From JACZQZ01 sp046756945 (GTDB taxonomy: Bacteria; Pseudomonadota; Alphaproteobacteria; Rhodospirillales; 2-02-FULL-58-16), in assembly GCA_046756945.1 (NCBI GenBank), contig JBHHXI010000103.1, positions 1-11,186 on the forward strand: DNA of 11,186 bases. The letters run 5' to 3'. A model generated the notes under the pieces. It had not been told where the DNA came from. It searched no databases and saw only the letters and a list, made by a program, of their open reading frames with translations. The number at the start of each line of letters is the position of its first letter. Positions within the stretch are counted from its first letter, which is position 1. Below are positions 11,108-11,186 of the stretch, in pieces. Position numbers and translations under genes: made by a program.

Positions 11108-11186
11108 TCAGAAGTCAGAGATCAGTGGACAGAGGTCAGACGTCAGAAGTCAGAAGTCAGAAGTCAGTAGTCAGAAGTCAGAAGTC
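11108..11186 (+). repeat. Heptamer array, G-rich orientation, running off the right edge
   Basis: Eleven consecutive units in 7-base register directly after the scaffold-like gene stop: TCAGAAG, TCAGAGA, TCAGTGG, ACAGAGG, TCAGACG, TCAGAAG three times, TCAGTAG, TCAGAAG twice. Only the G-rich arm is inside the window; by analogy with elements C and E a C-rich arm may follow. The gene itself is not entered: its TAA stop precedes the first unit. Confidence 0.9.

Overview
The window is a GC-rich stretch of a temperate podovirus or prophage. The host is probably an alphaproteobacterium or a similar GC-rich Gram-negative; this rests on base composition, codon use and the type of phage genes, and no host gene is present. 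The phage identity rests on a LexA/CI-type repressor between two operator-controlled promoters, a chain of tightly overlapping small early genes, and a T7/BPP-1-type packaging and head module: small and large terminase, a head-tail connector portal, a Bbp19-like protein and a scaffold-like protein. No integrase, replication gene, capsid gene, tRNA or CRISPR array is visible.

Layout. (1) Positions 1-528 hold two leftward genes, one running off the left edge, under a strong promoter at 557-585 with an operator in its spacer. (2) Positions 641-1321 encode the repressor, leftward. (3) Positions 1322-1400 are the switch region, with a rightward early promoter, a repressor promoter and two operators of the same form as the one at 560-574, RTAAG-N5-CTTRM. 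(4) Positions 1404-4755 are a rightward early operon in which nearly every stop overlaps the next start (ATGA, GTGA or TGATG). It includes a VRR-NUC-like protein that has lost its catalytic residues, a protein with three helix-turn-helix-like units, and a 30-residue mini-gene built partly from a repeat. Inside it, 1990-2152 is densely hairpin-forming and ends in a T tract. (5) Positions 4756-4944 form the early/late boundary, with a weak promoter candidate and a convincing Rho-independent terminator. (6) Positions 4945-11107 are the late module: TerS, TerL, two small genes of unknown function, a proline/arginine-rich small protein, portal, a 56-residue protein, a Bbp19-like protein and a scaffold-like protein.

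The most unusual feature is a family of heptanucleotide arrays (consensus TCAGAAG, on the other strand CTTCTGA). They sit at 1936-1966, 3544-3580, 6765-6868, 7152-7223, 7565-7687 and 11108-11186. Three of them are large inverted repeats with related centres. They sit at gene borders and have entered coding sequence: they supply C-terminal tails and stop codons for two late genes and the start region of one, and they lie in frame within a small early gene.

Proposed working order: the repressor holds both the leftward and rightward promoters silent, and RecA-stimulated self-cleavage relieves them. The coupled early operon is then made, and its last product sits where late regulators usually are, before a terminator that must be bypassed to reach the packaging and head genes. 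The regulatory logic is inference from sequence and position.
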